Part shown: piece by piece, positions 49,183 through 58,492 of the stretch
Numbering within the stretch: position 1 is the stretch's first letter
How the letters are laid out: each line of letters opens with the position of its first letter
Source of the DNA: Leeia oryzae DSM 17879
GTDB taxonomy: Bacteria > Pseudomonadota > Gammaproteobacteria > Burkholderiales > Leeiaceae
Direction of reading: 5' to 3'
NCBI RefSeq assembly: GCF_000376945.1
Contig: NZ_AQXU01000015.1
Coordinates: 1 to 64,000, forward strand
Length of the DNA stretch: 64,000 nt
Position numbers and translations under genes: made by a program
Notes under the pieces: generated by a model
The model's database searches: none
Seen by the model: the letters and a program-made list of their open reading frames with translations, nothing else
Told to the model about the DNA's origin: nothing

Positions 49183-50091
49183 ATGCGTTTAAGTAGCCTT
49201 ACCATGCGCCTGATGGGCGAACAAAGCATGAGCAGCCGTCAACTGGAGCAGATGACAGCGCAACAACAGCTTTCCTCGGGTCGTCGCATTTTGACGCCAT
49301 CAGATGATCCGGTCGCCGCAGCCAGAGCGCTGAATGTCCAGAACTCGAAAGTACGTGAAGACCAGTTTTCAGAAAACTCCAAAGGGGCTGCTGATACACT
49401 GCGCATCCTGGAGTCTCAACTGACCAGCGTATCTAACAGTCTGTCTAACCTGCAGGATTTGGCGGTGCAAGCCGGTAATGGTGCATTGTCTGATGCCAAC
49501 CTCAAGCAATTGGCAACAGCGGTTGAGGGGCGGTTCCGCGAGATTCTCGGGCTGGCGAATAGCCAGGGCGCAGACGGACAATATCTGTTCTCCGGCTACC
49601 AGGGGCAGACACAACCCTTTCTGGAGACGGCATCGACGACTGCTGTTGGCACGGTTAGCTATCAAGGCGATCAAGGTATTCGACAGGCCCAGATTAGTGA
49701 GTCGCGTGTGCTGCAAACCAGTGAGACCGGGGATCAAGTGTTTGGTAACATGTTCTCGACCCTGAAAACACTGCATGACGCATTAATCAACGGGAAGACA
49801 TCACCAACGTATCAGGCAGATCTTCAAACCGCGTTGACGGGTTTAAAGACCGCGCAAGATCAGGTCACTGTAAAAATCAGTGCGGTAGGTACCCGCCAAA
49901 ACGAAATTGATGCCGCCATTCAGACGCATGGTGACCTGTCTTTGCAATACGAAACTGAACACAGTAACCTGGTTGATGTGGACTATGCGGCCAGTATCAG
50001 CAAGTATATGCAGGCTCAGCAGTTGCTTGAGGTATCGCGTACAACCTTTAAACAGACTCAAGGATTGTCTCTGTTTAACTACTTATCGTAA
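49183..50091 (+). CDS. flgL: Flagellar hook-associated protein 3 FlgL
   Basis: A 302-residue junction protein of the flagellin family. N-terminal SSLTMRLMGEQSMSSRQLEQ and the SSGRRILTPSDDPVAAARAL segment match FlgL; the C-terminal helix region is VDYAASISKYMQAQQLLEVS. It lies 10 bp after flgK and ends the flgJKL unit. No flagellin gene follows. Confidence 0.95.
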   Translation: MRLSSLTMRLMGEQSMSSRQLEQMTAQQQLSSGRRILTPSDDPVAAARALNVQNSKVREDQFSENSKGAADTLRILESQLTSVSNSLSNLQDLAVQAGNGALSDANLKQLATAVEGRFREILGLANSQGADGQYLFSGYQGQTQPFLETASTTAVGTVSYQGDQGIRQAQISESRVLQTSETGDQVFGNMFSTLKTLHDALINGKTSPTYQADLQTALTGLKTAQDQVTVKISAVGTRQNEIDAAIQTHGDLSLQYETEHSNLVDVDYAASISKYMQAQQLLEVSRTTFKQTQGLSLFNYLS

Positions 50092-50174
50092 TTTTGCTTT
50101 TATTTATACGTTAAGTTTGTTAGAATCCAATGTTTTCTAACCCACCTTTTACTTTGAATTGAGGTTGATGTTCC

Positions 50175-50387
50175 ATGCCAAGCGTACGCGTTAAAGAGAA
50201 TGAGCCGTTTGAAGTTGCAATGCGACGTTTCAAACGCACTGTAGAAAAAACCGGTTTGCTGACCGAACTACGTGCTCGCGAGTTCTACGAAAAGCCTACA
50301 GCTGAACGCAAGCGTAAGCTGGCTGCTGCAGTTAAGCGTCACTACAAACGCCTGCGTAGTCAGACTTTGCCACCAAAAATGTACTAA
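50175..50387 (+). CDS. rpsU: 30S ribosomal protein S21
   Basis: A 70-residue basic protein; [20 protein letters not shown] is the S21 signature. S21 is needed for initiation of translation and binds near the anti-Shine-Dalgarno end of 16S rRNA. It begins the classic rpsU-(yqeY)-dnaG-rpoD macromolecular synthesis cluster. Confidence 0.97.
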   Translation: MPSVRVKENEPFEVAMRRFKRTVEKTGLLTELRAREFYEKPTAERKRKLAAAVKRHYKRLRSQTLPPKMY

Positions 50388-50435
50388 GCGGTATTATTAG
50401 TACATCGTAGTAATTTTCTAGAGAGTTGTTGCATT

Positions 50436-50885
50436 ATGTCATTAAAGCAGCAAGTTCTCGACGACATCAAGGCAGCCATGCGCAGCAAAGAAATGCAGCG
50501 CTTGGGTGCCTTGCGTCTTTTGTCGGCCGAGATTAAGCAAAAAGAAGTCGATCAGCGCATTGAGCTTGAAGATGCCGATGTAGTGGCTATTATTGGCCGT
50601 ATGCTGAAGCAGCGCAAAGACAGTATCTCCCAGTTTGATGCGGCAGGCCGCACAGACTTGGCTGACGCCGAGCGCGCCGAGGTTGCCATTTTCCAGGCCT
50701 ATCTGCCGGAGGCATTGTCGGAAGAAGAAATCAAGGCGGTGGTTGTCAAGGCTGTGACTGATTCTGGTTTGACCGGGCCGCAAGCAATGGGCAAAGTGAT
50801 GCCCGTGCTGAAAGCCGAATTGGCAGGCAAGGCAGATATGTCCATTGTGTCTGCCATCCTGAAAGACGTCCTGGCGAATCGTTGA
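50436..50885 (+). CDS. GatB/YqeY domain-containing protein
   Basis: A 149-residue helical protein of the YqeY family, related to the C-terminal tRNA-binding part of GatB. MSLKQQVLDDIKAAMRSKEM and the end AELAGKADMSIVSAILKDVL are family features. Exact role unknown; it is usually found between rpsU and dnaG in this group of bacteria. Confidence 0.93.
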   Translation: MSLKQQVLDDIKAAMRSKEMQRLGALRLLSAEIKQKEVDQRIELEDADVVAIIGRMLKQRKDSISQFDAAGRTDLADAERAEVAIFQAYLPEALSEEEIKAVVVKAVTDSGLTGPQAMGKVMPVLKAELAGKADMSIVSAILKDVLANR

Positions 50886-50907
50886 TTTTTTGCTTCACGA
50901 TGTCTCG

Positions 50908-50940
50908 AGCCCGTTTCGTTATGGCGATACGGGCTTTTTG
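50908..50940 (+). terminator. Intrinsic terminator after yqeY-like gene
   Basis: A 7-bp stem (50908-50914 with 50929-50935) extended by an inner TCG/CGA pairing, followed by five T. This would limit read-through from rpsU/yqeY into dnaG, an arrangement like the terminator between rpsU and dnaG in E. coli. Confidence 0.75.
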
Positions 50941-51027
50941 TTTCTGCACTAGCACTTCATCTTGTGTTGATGTGCCTTGTCTGTGCTGAATGTGTCGCGT
51001 TACTGTCACTCATGAGGTTGTAGATTC

Positions 51028-52809
51028 GTGATTCCACAATCTTTTATCGATGACTTGCTTGCAAGAGCAGATATTGTCAGTGTGATAGACCGGTATGTTC
51101 CACTCAAAAAAACCGGTATCAATTACTCGGCCTGTTGTCCGTTTCATCAAGAGAAAACCCCGTCATTTTCAGTCAGCCCTGCCAAGCAGTTTTATCACTG
51201 CTTCGGATGTGGCGCGAATGGAAATGCCTTGGGTTTTGTCATGGAATATCAAGGGCTTGGTTTTGTGGATGCCGTCAAACAACTGGCAGCCGATTATGGT
51301 ATGACAGTACCAGATGTCAGGTCGGATCAGGCTGTTCAGGTGCAGGCAACCATTTCGCCGCTGATTGCCGTGCTGGAGCAGGCATCCCAGTTCTACCGAA
51401 CCCGATTAAAAACAGCCTCTGTTGCGATTGATTATTTAAAGCAGCGTGGCTTGACGGGTGAGATTGCCGCCCGGTTTGGCTTGGGGTTTGCGCCGGACGA
51501 CTGGCAAGGGTTAGGTCATGCCTTTCCGGATTATGAGACCAGGCAGGATCTCTCGCAGGCCGGACTCGTCATCGATAATGACCAAGGCCGCAGGTACGAC
51601 CGTTTTCGTGATCGCGTCATGTTCCCTATCCATAATCTCAAGGGCCAGATCATTGGTTTTGGGGGGCGGGTGATCGGCAAAGGGGAGCCTAAATACCTGA
51701 ATTCTCCTGAGACGCCGGTTTTTGAGAAGGGCAGGGAGCTATACGGGCTCTATCAGGCCAGACAGGCCATACGCCAGGCCGGCAAGGTCATGATTGTTGA
51801 AGGCTACATGGATGTGGTTGCGCTGGCACAGTACGGTGTGAACTATGCGGTGGCTACGCTGGGCACCTCAACAACGTCGGATCATCTGCAAAAACTGTTC
51901 AAGCACAGTGAGCATCTGGTGTTCTGTTTTGATGGTGACAATGCGGGCAGAAAGGCTGCGTGGCGTGCGCTGGAAAACGCCTTGCCGCTTCTGACGGATG
52001 CCTTGACGCTGGAATTCCTGTTTTTGCCGGAAGGTGAAGACCCGGATACCCTGGTGCGCCAGATTGGCCATGAGGCCTTTGAAGCCAAGGTTTCACATGA
52101 GGCATTGCCCTTGTCGCGTTTCATGCTGCAGGAGGTGGCGGCCCGGGTTGACCTGCAAAAAGGGCGACCGGAGGATAAGGCCAGATTCTGGCATGAAATC
52201 AAGCCCTTGTTAAATCAGATAGCAGCCCCCACCTTAAGAAATGTGATGTGGACCGAGGCACGAAACTTTGCCGGCTTGATGAAGCCTAAGCAAGACAAGG
52301 TATTCGAGCGAAAAAGCGGCGACTGGAAACGGCGAAATGAGCCGCCACCCATGCCGCGGCAAGAGCCCAAGGGTCTGGAAGACCGGTTGCTGGCGTATCT
52401 GTTGCTAAGGCCGGTATTTGCGGCCAGCAAAGCGAATGATCTGGCCAGATTGCGCCAGGGTATGCTGGAAAATGCAGGGCTCCAAAGAGTGCTTGAGTTT
52501 TTGCAATCTTCACCTAGATTGAAAGAACTGGATACAAAATCCGTTTTGCAGGGTATGCCTGCATTGGCAGAAGGCTGGCGCCAGTGGCTGGGGCAGTCAT
52601 GGATAAGTGCACTTGAGCCGGCGTCTGAAGAGGCAGAAACCGAGTTTACGGACATCTGCTTGCAGTTGGAAAAACAAGGGCAAATACGCATGGGCGGTTC
52701 ACAATTGCAGGATATCGAACGCAAGGTGAATGCCAGTGGTTTTGCCAGCCTGACAGAAGAGGAGCGCGCAAGTTATAAACAGCTCATCCTCGAGAAGCAT
52801 AAGCGTTAG
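51028..52809 (+). CDS. dnaG: DNA primase
   Basis: A 593-residue primase that makes RNA primers at the replication fork. N-terminal zinc site Cys37, His40, Cys58, Cys61 (CCPFH and HCFGCG). TOPRIM core with GRELYGLYQAR, MIVEGYMDVVAL and FDGDNAGRKAA. C-terminal helicase-binding part is the remaining about 170 residues. It starts with GTG-type upstream context but ATT/GTG start choice gives residue 1 at 51028. Confidence 0.96.
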   Translation: MIPQSFIDDLLARADIVSVIDRYVPLKKTGINYSACCPFHQEKTPSFSVSPAKQFYHCFGCGANGNALGFVMEYQGLGFVDAVKQLAADYGMTVPDVRSDQAVQVQATISPLIAVLEQASQFYRTRLKTASVAIDYLKQRGLTGEIAARFGLGFAPDDWQGLGHAFPDYETRQDLSQAGLVIDNDQGRRYDRFRDRVMFPIHNLKGQIIGFGGRVIGKGEPKYLNSPETPVFEKGRELYGLYQARQAIRQAGKVMIVEGYMDVVALAQYGVNYAVATLGTSTTSDHLQKLFKHSEHLVFCFDGDNAGRKAAWRALENALPLLTDALTLEFLFLPEGEDPDTLVRQIGHEAFEAKVSHEALPLSRFMLQEVAARVDLQKGRPEDKARFWHEIKPLLNQIAAPTLRNVMWTEARNFAGLMKPKQDKVFERKSGDWKRRNEPPPMPRQEPKGLEDRLLAYLLLRPVFAASKANDLARLRQGMLENAGLQRVLEFLQSSPRLKELDTKSVLQGMPALAEGWRQWLGQSWISALEPASEEAETEFTDICLQLEKQGQIRMGGSQLQDIERKVNASGFASLTEEERASYKQLILEKHKR

Positions 52810-52886
52810 ACTAGATTTTTTTAAGAAAAAACATTAAAATCAACGGTTTTTCGGGTTCTGTCCAACCCCATTTGGAATTATTGATA

Positions 52887-54794
52887 ATGACCGAAGAAAT
52901 TCGCCAAGACAAGCAGGAAGTCAGCAAGAAAGATCAGGAACAGTCACGTCAACGCCTAAAGACGCTGATTGTCCTCGGCAAAGAACGTGGTTACCTGACC
53001 TACGCCGAGATCAATGATCACTTGCCTGAAGACATGCTGGATGCTGAACAGATCGAACAGATCATCAGCATGATTAACGACATGGGCATTCAGGTCACTG
53101 ACGAAGCACCTGATGCCGAGCAAATGCTGATGTCTGATGCGACGCCTTCGGTTGCTGACGACGATGTGGTAGAAGAGGCAGAAGCAGCTCTTTCATCGGT
53201 AGATTCAGAGTTTGGTCGTACGACCGATCCGGTCCGTATGTACATGCGTGAAATGGGTACGGTTGAGCTGCTGACCCGTGAAGGCGAGATCGAGATTGCC
53301 AAGCGGATCGAAGAAGGCCTGAAGCACATGGTGCAGGCCATTTCGGCCAGCCCGAGCACTATCGCCGATATCTTGTCCATGGTTGACCGCATCGAAAAAG
53401 ACGAGATGCGAATTGACGAGCTGATTGACGGCTTGGTTGACCTGAACGCAGAAGAAGTATCCGAAGAGTTGGCCGAACTGGAAATGCAAGAAGTTGCAGA
53501 AGAAGAGGCTGACGAGGAAGAAGACGAAGACGGTGAAGGCAGTGCGACACCGACTGGTGTTGACCTTGAGAAACTCAAGGCAGACGCCATGGTGCACTTT
53601 AATATCGTGCGCGAACAATATGCGCTGATGCTGAAGGGCCTGGATGAAGACGGTTTTGGCGGTGCTGCCTTCCTGGCTGCACAGCAGGCTATTTCCGATG
53701 CGCTGACCATGATCCGTTTCTCTGCCAAGCAGGTTGATGCACTGTGCGACAGCCTGCGCAAGCTGGTAGAAGAAATCCGTAATCATGAGCGTGAAATTCA
53801 GGACATCGTGGTCCTGAAAGGCCAGATGCCTCGTCCGCACTTCCTGAAAGTGTTCCCGGGCAACGAAGACAATCCGAAGTGGGTGAATGACGAAATCAAT
53901 GCCGGTTTGCCGCATAGCGACACGCTGGCCCGTTTCAAGCATGCCATTTTTGAGCGTCAGGGCAAGCTGTCAGAGATTCAGAAACGCGTAAAGATCCCGA
54001 TCAAGGATCTGAAAGAAATCAACCGTCAGATGTCTACTGGCGAAGCGCGTTCGCGTCGTGCCAAGCGCGAAATGATCGAGGCCAACTTGCGTCTGGTGAT
54101 TTCCATTGCCAAAAAATACACCAACCGTGGCTTGCAGTTCCTGGATCTGATTCAGGAAGGCAACATCGGTCTGATGAAGGCGGTGGACAAGTTCGAATAC
54201 CGTCGTGGTTACAAGTTCTCTACCTATGCCACCTGGTGGATTCGTCAGGCCATTACCCGCTCGATTGCGGATCAGGCACGTACCATCCGTATTCCGGTAC
54301 ACATGATCGAAACCATCAACAAGATGAACCGCATCCAGCGTCAAATCTTGCAGGAAACCGGTCTGGAGCCTACACCGGAAGAACTGGCTGCACGCATGGA
54401 AATGCCAGAGGACAAGATTCGCAAGATCCTCAAGATTTCCAAAGAGCCAATTTCCATGGAAACCCCGATTGGTGACGATGACGACTCGCATCTGGGCGAT
54501 TTCATTGAAGATGCGATCACGATCGCGCCTTCTGATGCTGCCGTGTATGCCAGCCTGAAAGACGCCACCAAAGAGGTACTGGATACACTGACACCACGCG
54601 AGGCCAAAGTGCTGCGCATGCGTTTTGGTATTGAAATGAATACCGACCATACGCTGGAAGAAGTGGGCAAACAGTTTGATGTGACGCGTGAGCGTATTCG
54701 TCAGATCGAAGCCAAGGCACTGCGCAAGCTGCGCCATCCAACCCGTTCCGAGCGCCTAAGAAGCTTTCTGGACGGTGAAGGTAATCAAGCGTAA
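52887..54794 (+). CDS. rpoD: RNA polymerase primary sigma factor RpoD
   Basis: A 635-residue housekeeping sigma factor. Region 1.1 is N-terminal; the non-conserved region near 190-225 is strongly acidic ([14 protein letters not shown]). Region 2 contains [20 protein letters not shown] and [20 protein letters not shown]; region 3 follows; region 4 has the helix-turn-helix [20 protein letters not shown]. The ATG at 52887 gives the usual start; a few upstream codons are open. Confidence 0.97.
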   Translation: MTEEIRQDKQEVSKKDQEQSRQRLKTLIVLGKERGYLTYAEINDHLPEDMLDAEQIEQIISMINDMGIQVTDEAPDAEQMLMSDATPSVADDDVVEEAEAALSSVDSEFGRTTDPVRMYMREMGTVELLTREGEIEIAKRIEEGLKHMVQAISASPSTIADILSMVDRIEKDEMRIDELIDGLVDLNAEEVSEELAELEMQEVAEEEADEEEDEDGEGSATPTGVDLEKLKADAMVHFNIVREQYALMLKGLDEDGFGGAAFLAAQQAISDALTMIRFSAKQVDALCDSLRKLVEEIRNHEREIQDIVVLKGQMPRPHFLKVFPGNEDNPKWVNDEINAGLPHSDTLARFKHAIFERQGKLSEIQKRVKIPIKDLKEINRQMSTGEARSRRAKREMIEANLRLVISIAKKYTNRGLQFLDLIQEGNIGLMKAVDKFEYRRGYKFSTYATWWIRQAITRSIADQARTIRIPVHMIETINKMNRIQRQILQETGLEPTPEELAARMEMPEDKIRKILKISKEPISMETPIGDDDDSHLGDFIEDAITIAPSDAAVYASLKDATKEVLDTLTPREAKVLRMRFGIEMNTDHTLEEVGKQFDVTRERIRQIEAKALRKLRHPTRSERLRSFLDGEGNQA

Positions 54795-54838
54795 AATGCT
54801 GACCTTTCTCGGGGTGATGCTACTGGCATTGCCCTGAT

Positions 54839-54917
<79 letters not shown>

Positions 54918-54925
54918 ACAAACAT

Positions 54926-54960
54926 GCGGCTTGCAGCGATGCAAGCCGCTTTGTTTTGTT
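54926..54960 (+). terminator. Intrinsic terminator after the tRNA gene
   Basis: Perfect 9-bp stem (54926-54934 with 54941-54949), 6-nt loop, followed by TTTGTTTTGTT. It terminates the rpoD-tRNA transcript. Confidence 0.85.
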
Positions 54961-55425
54961 CTACAAAAATGAATTTGCTCTACAAAATTTCCAGAATTAT
55001 GCTATTTGGAATAGTTATCAAGTAAGGCTAATCTTGCTTTCCAGGCTGTGTTTGCGCCGTTTCCATTCTCTGCTTACTCATTCTGCTGTACCCGCTTTGG
55101 CTCTCAGGCTCTTAAATTGAAATGCATGCATTTATCCATGCGGGGGCATAAAGCAAACGGATTTTGCGGCACGCCTGCGGCCTTAATGATTCGCGGGCTG
55201 ACAATATGCACACATGTTTTTGGATGGAAAGAAGCTGGTATGTCATGTGGTGGTGCGTATTCGTGCTGAATTGTATCGGTCATGCCCGATACTGTTTTTT
55301 ATACTGCTTTAGGTGACTTGAGCAGGTTAGGATCAACGGTAAAATATGTTTCAGGCAGGGTGCAATAGGACTATCCTATGAATTCGGAGCCATTACCGGC
55401 TTCGTTATTCTGGAAGGAGTACCCT
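54961..55425. other. Gap between tRNA terminator and the small monooxygenase gene, 465 bp
   Basis: AT-rich at its start. The octamer CTACAAAA occurs at 54961 and 54980. An open frame at 55048-55269 (73 residues, Cys-rich, no recognisable family) ends 3 bp before a terminator-like hairpin, but its codon use and lack of a ribosome binding site make it doubtful. The orphan terminator (see separate entry) suggests a short transcript, perhaps a small RNA. Confidence 0.45.
55273..55300 (+). terminator. Terminator-like hairpin without a recognised upstream gene
   Basis: Perfect 7-bp stem (55273-55279 with 55286-55292), 6-nt loop, then TGTTTTTT. No supported gene ends before it on the plus strand. 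Confidence 0.65.
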
Positions 55426-55713
55426 ATGGCCTACGGAATCATTCATTTCTTTCCTGGTGGTAACAAAGAACAGTACGAGGCATCACTCGCGGCGGTTCAT
55501 CCAAGCAGGAGCAGTTTACCTGCCGGTCAGATTTTTCATGCGGCAGGCGCATCAGAAGGTGGCTGGACGATTATTGCCATTCATGAGTCCAAAGCAAGCT
55601 GGGAGGCATTCAGAGATGAAATATTGATGCCCCGAATGCAAAAAGGGGTAGAGGGCGGGTTTGAGTCCCCTCCGCAAGAAACTGCGTTTGAAGTTTATAA
55701 CCAGCAAGTCTGA
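55426..55713 (+). CDS. Small antibiotic-biosynthesis-monooxygenase-like protein
   Basis: A 95-residue protein with alternating strand-helix-strand pattern (YGIIHFFPGGNKEQYEASLA, then WTIIAIHESKASWEAFRDEI) of the dimeric alpha-beta barrel group. No active-site residue can be assigned. AAGGAG ribosome binding site at about 55413-55418 fixes the ATG at 55426. It is a lone gene with a terminator-like hairpin downstream at 55742-55764. Confidence 0.65.
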   Translation: MAYGIIHFFPGGNKEQYEASLAAVHPSRSSLPAGQIFHAAGASEGGWTIIAIHESKASWEAFRDEILMPRMQKGVEGGFESPPQETAFEVYNQQV

Positions 55714-55741
55714 TGTTGATCGGATGTCGAACTATATCCAG

Positions 55742-55772
55742 GCCCTGCAGACCCTTTGCAGGGCTTGTCTTT
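55742..55772 (+). terminator. Intrinsic terminator after the small monooxygenase-like gene
   Basis: A 7-bp stem (55742-55748 with 55758-55764), 9-nt loop, then TTGTCTTTTT. Located about 30 bp after the stop codon; the convergent lipoprotein gene ends at 55813. Confidence 0.7.
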
Positions 55773-55812
55773 TTGGGTATGGCGATGTGATGCCACTTGC
55801 TGTTCAATTGTT

Positions 55813-56283
55813 TTAAGGCTGTTTTGGGGACGTGCCTATGACAGGCAATCCTTCATGCTCATTCGAGCGATCAAAAACCAGGGACTTACCAAATTCTACT
55901 TGGACCCAGCTTGGATACGTGTAGGCCGTGCCGGTATTGTGATCAATGATGGCACCAATCCCGCCACCCAGAAGAATATTGCCCGCCCAGCTGGCATTGG
56001 CTCGGGAGATCGCCTTACCTGTTGCCGTTGCGCTTTGATTCTCTTGCTGTGTGCAGATGATGTCCAGATCATTGCCTGACCGATGAACCTCTCCGGTATC
56101 TCCGGACTTGATGGCGTAACTGCCAAAGTTGTTGGTCAGGAAACAGTCTGCACCAATAATAAATTGTCCGTTGGGTAATTTGGCATCGACTTTTACGGGT
56201 TGCATGCCTTCATTCATGAGCGAAGCGCAGCCAGTGATGAGAAGCGGGAAGGACAGGTACAGATATTTTAAAGGGTTGAACAT
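55813..56283 (-). CDS. Putative lipoprotein, function unknown
   Basis: A 156-residue protein with a lipoprotein signal: MFNPLKYLYLSFPLLITGCA, Cys19 the likely lipidated residue. After it the protein has a strand-rich part, two further Cys (in ADCFL and IICTQ) and the Gly-rich hydrophobic segment WAGNILLGGGIGAIIDHNTG typical of small envelope lipoproteins. No family name can be given. The start is 56283; a start at 56331 would put extra residues before the signal. Both flanks are gene-poor. Confidence 0.6.
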   Translation of the reverse strand: MFNPLKYLYLSFPLLITGCASLMNEGMQPVKVDAKLPNGQFIIGADCFLTNNFGSYAIKSGDTGEVHRSGNDLDIICTQQENQSATATGKAISRANASWAGNILLGGGIGAIIDHNTGTAYTYPSWVQVEFGKSLVFDRSNEHEGLPVIGTSPKQP

Positions 56284-57019
56284 GTAGTAGTCAGCTTGGC
56301 AAAAGGTGATGATGTAGATTTTTAATGTCAATAAATTAGTTTATATGAATAAATGATTATGGCATAGGGTAACGTTAACCCTGGGAGAGGTTGGTAGGTT
56401 GGCTAGTATGGTACTCAACTGCAACCTTGCATGAGGGTTGTTGGGGAATTTAGTACCAATCAAATGGCATGAGCAGGCTGTCTGCTGAATGATACAAATA
56501 ATACTTGCAAAGCAGATATTCCATGTCCAGACTGCAGTTGTGCGTTGGGAATATTACTGTCTCTTTAAGAAATGGTTGGTATACGTTAAATGCGTCCAGA
56601 AATAAGGGGATCTCGCCTTCTGTCTGTGGTTTGACGTGACTTTTTTAAAAAAGTACTTGCGATTTTCCTACAGGCAACGTATAAATTTGCTTGTCCTGAC
56701 CGCGACCCGGTTTGGGCTGATATCCGGTAATACGAGTTAAACGTGCGGCTATCCAGAGTAAAGCTAGATGATCATGATGTGTTCTACAAGATACGTTATG
56801 TAATTCCATATGGTGTAACACACCAGATCAGTATTGTCGCCAAATGCCGCTAGAGCAAAGCACAAACCGCTGATTGCCTAAAAATAATATTTCCTGCCCA
56901 GATGAAAAACTTGCATCCGCTGTTTTGCAGCGATGCCAATAGAATTTGTCCTGACTGCAACGTTCAAGACTGCAGCAGGCGCTATGGTTTTTTTAATCAC
57001 GCATGCAGAGGGGTCTAAC
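56284..57019. other. Gene-poor stretch upstream of pntAA, 736 bp
   Basis: No supported gene. AT-richer than the neighbourhood. It contains a perfect 16-bp AT palindrome at 56639-56654 (AC, six T, six A, GT), and a short hairpin near 56422-56440 (CAACC with GGTTG). It should contain the promoter of the lipoprotein gene (minus strand) and of pntAA (plus strand). The rest is unexplained. Confidence 0.45.
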
Positions 57020-58138
57020 ATGCGAATCGGCATCATCAAAGAAGTAACGCCGTTTGAAACCCGTGTCGCAGCAACGCCGGAAACGGTGAAGAAGTTTGTT
57101 GCGGCAGGGCTGACGGTTTCCATTGAACGTGGCGCAGGGCTGCTGGCCAGCATTCAGGACGAGGAGTATTCGTCTGCGGGTGCGACGCTGGCGGGTTCTG
57201 CTGCAGAAGCACTTGCAGGCGCAGATATTGTGCTGAAAGTACGTGCGCCTGTGGCAGAAGAGGTACCTTTGATTGCAAAGGGTGCCAAGGTCTTTGCCAT
57301 TGCTAATCCATACAAGAATCCATTGCTGGATACCTATGCCGCAGCTGGCATGGAAGTCCTGGCCATGGAGCTGATGCCACGGATTACCCGTGCCCAGAGT
57401 ATGGATGTGCTCTCCAGCCAGGCTAACATTGCCGGTTATCGTGCCGTGTTGTTGGCGGCACAATATTATCCGCATTTCTTCCCGATGCTGATGACGGCCG
57501 CAGGTACGGTTAAAGCGGCCCGGGTCATGGTGTTGGGGGCGGGCGTAGCGGGTTTGCAAGCGATTGCGACGGCCAAGCGTCTTGGCGCGGTGGTTGAAGC
57601 GTTTGACGTTCGTCGTGCAGCAAAAGAGCAGGTAGAGTCTCTGGGCGCCAAATTTGTAGAAGTACCCGTGGATGAATCTGGCGATGCAGCCGGCGGGTAC
57701 GCCAAGGAAATGTCGGAAGAATACAAGGCCAAACAGGCTGAGTTGATCCATGAACGGGCCAGACAGGCGGACGTGGTGATTACCACGGCGCTGATTCCTG
57801 GTCGTCCTGCTCCTATTCTGATTACGGCAAGAACCGTCGCGGCCATGAAGTCTGGCTCTGTGGTGGTGGATCTGGCCGTGGAGAATGGGGGGAACACTGA
57901 GGGTGTGGTGTTGAATGAAGTTGTCACGACGGCGAATGGGGTCATGCTGGTAGGTAACCCGAACGTACCGGCGCTGGTAGCTGCTGATGCCTCTGCACTG
58001 TATGCAAAAAACCTGCTGAATTTCATTAATCCGATGCTGGATAAGGAAAAAGGTTTGGTGCTGAACCCCGAAGACGAACTTGTGAAAGCAACGCTGGTTG
58101 TGTCGGGTGGTCAGGTGCTGTTTGGCAAGCCGGTTTAG
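57020..58138 (+). CDS. pntAA: NAD(P) transhydrogenase subunit alpha, part 1
   Basis: A 372-residue soluble NAD(H)-binding subunit of the proton-translocating transhydrogenase. N-terminal MRIGIIKEVTPFETRVAATP. The nucleotide-binding loop is VLGAGVAGLQAIATAKRLGA and the mobile-loop area is around residues 220-240. It ends before the membrane part, which is the separate next gene. Start 57020 has a GAGGGG ribosome binding site; 29 more in-frame residues upstream are unlikely to be coding. Confidence 0.93.
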   Translation: MRIGIIKEVTPFETRVAATPETVKKFVAAGLTVSIERGAGLLASIQDEEYSSAGATLAGSAAEALAGADIVLKVRAPVAEEVPLIAKGAKVFAIANPYKNPLLDTYAAAGMEVLAMELMPRITRAQSMDVLSSQANIAGYRAVLLAAQYYPHFFPMLMTAAGTVKAARVMVLGAGVAGLQAIATAKRLGAVVEAFDVRRAAKEQVESLGAKFVEVPVDESGDAAGGYAKEMSEEYKAKQAELIHERARQADVVITTALIPGRPAPILITARTVAAMKSGSVVVDLAVENGGNTEGVVLNEVVTTANGVMLVGNPNVPALVAADASALYAKNLLNFINPMLDKEKGLVLNPEDELVKATLVVSGGQVLFGKPV

Positions 58139-58183
58139 GCTGTTTGCTGACAACTGTTTAACAGGATAAAACAAGGAAAGATC

Positions 58184-58492
58184 ATGGATCCATTGATTGT
58201 CAATCTGACGGTCTTTGTATTGGCCGTATTTGTCGGATACCACGTGGTATGGAATGTTACACCTGCCTTGCATACGCCGCTGATGGCGGTGACCAATGCC
58301 GTATCGGGCATTATTGTGGTGGGTGCTTTATTGCAGGTAGTGGAAATTGATGGTCAGCAAATCACGCTGACTAGCGTATTGGGTGCAGTGGCGGTATTGC
58401 TGGCATCCATTAACATCTTTGGCGGCTTTATGGTGACTCAGCGCATGCTGGAGATGTTCAAGAAAAAAGACCGTAAGAAAGGAAATGCATAA
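58184..58492 (+). CDS. pntAB: NAD(P) transhydrogenase subunit alpha, part 2
   Basis: A 102-residue membrane subunit with three predicted helices (about 5-25, 35-57, 62-85), starting [20 protein letters not shown]. It supplies part of the proton channel. The stop codon overlaps the pntB start by one base (58492). Confidence 0.93.
   Translation: MDPLIVNLTVFVLAVFVGYHVVWNVTPALHTPLMAVTNAVSGIIVVGALLQVVEIDGQQITLTSVLGAVAVLLASINIFGGFMVTQRMLEMFKKKDRKKGNA

Noticed and set aside
55048-55269. 73-residue Cys-rich open frame before the orphan terminator
   Set aside because: No ribosome binding site and no family likeness; kept only as part of the orphan-terminator observation.
56993-58273. 426-residue open frame on the minus strand over pntAA
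   Set aside because: Antisense to the well-supported pntAA and rich in His/Arg/Gln from reversed codon bias; no domain seen.
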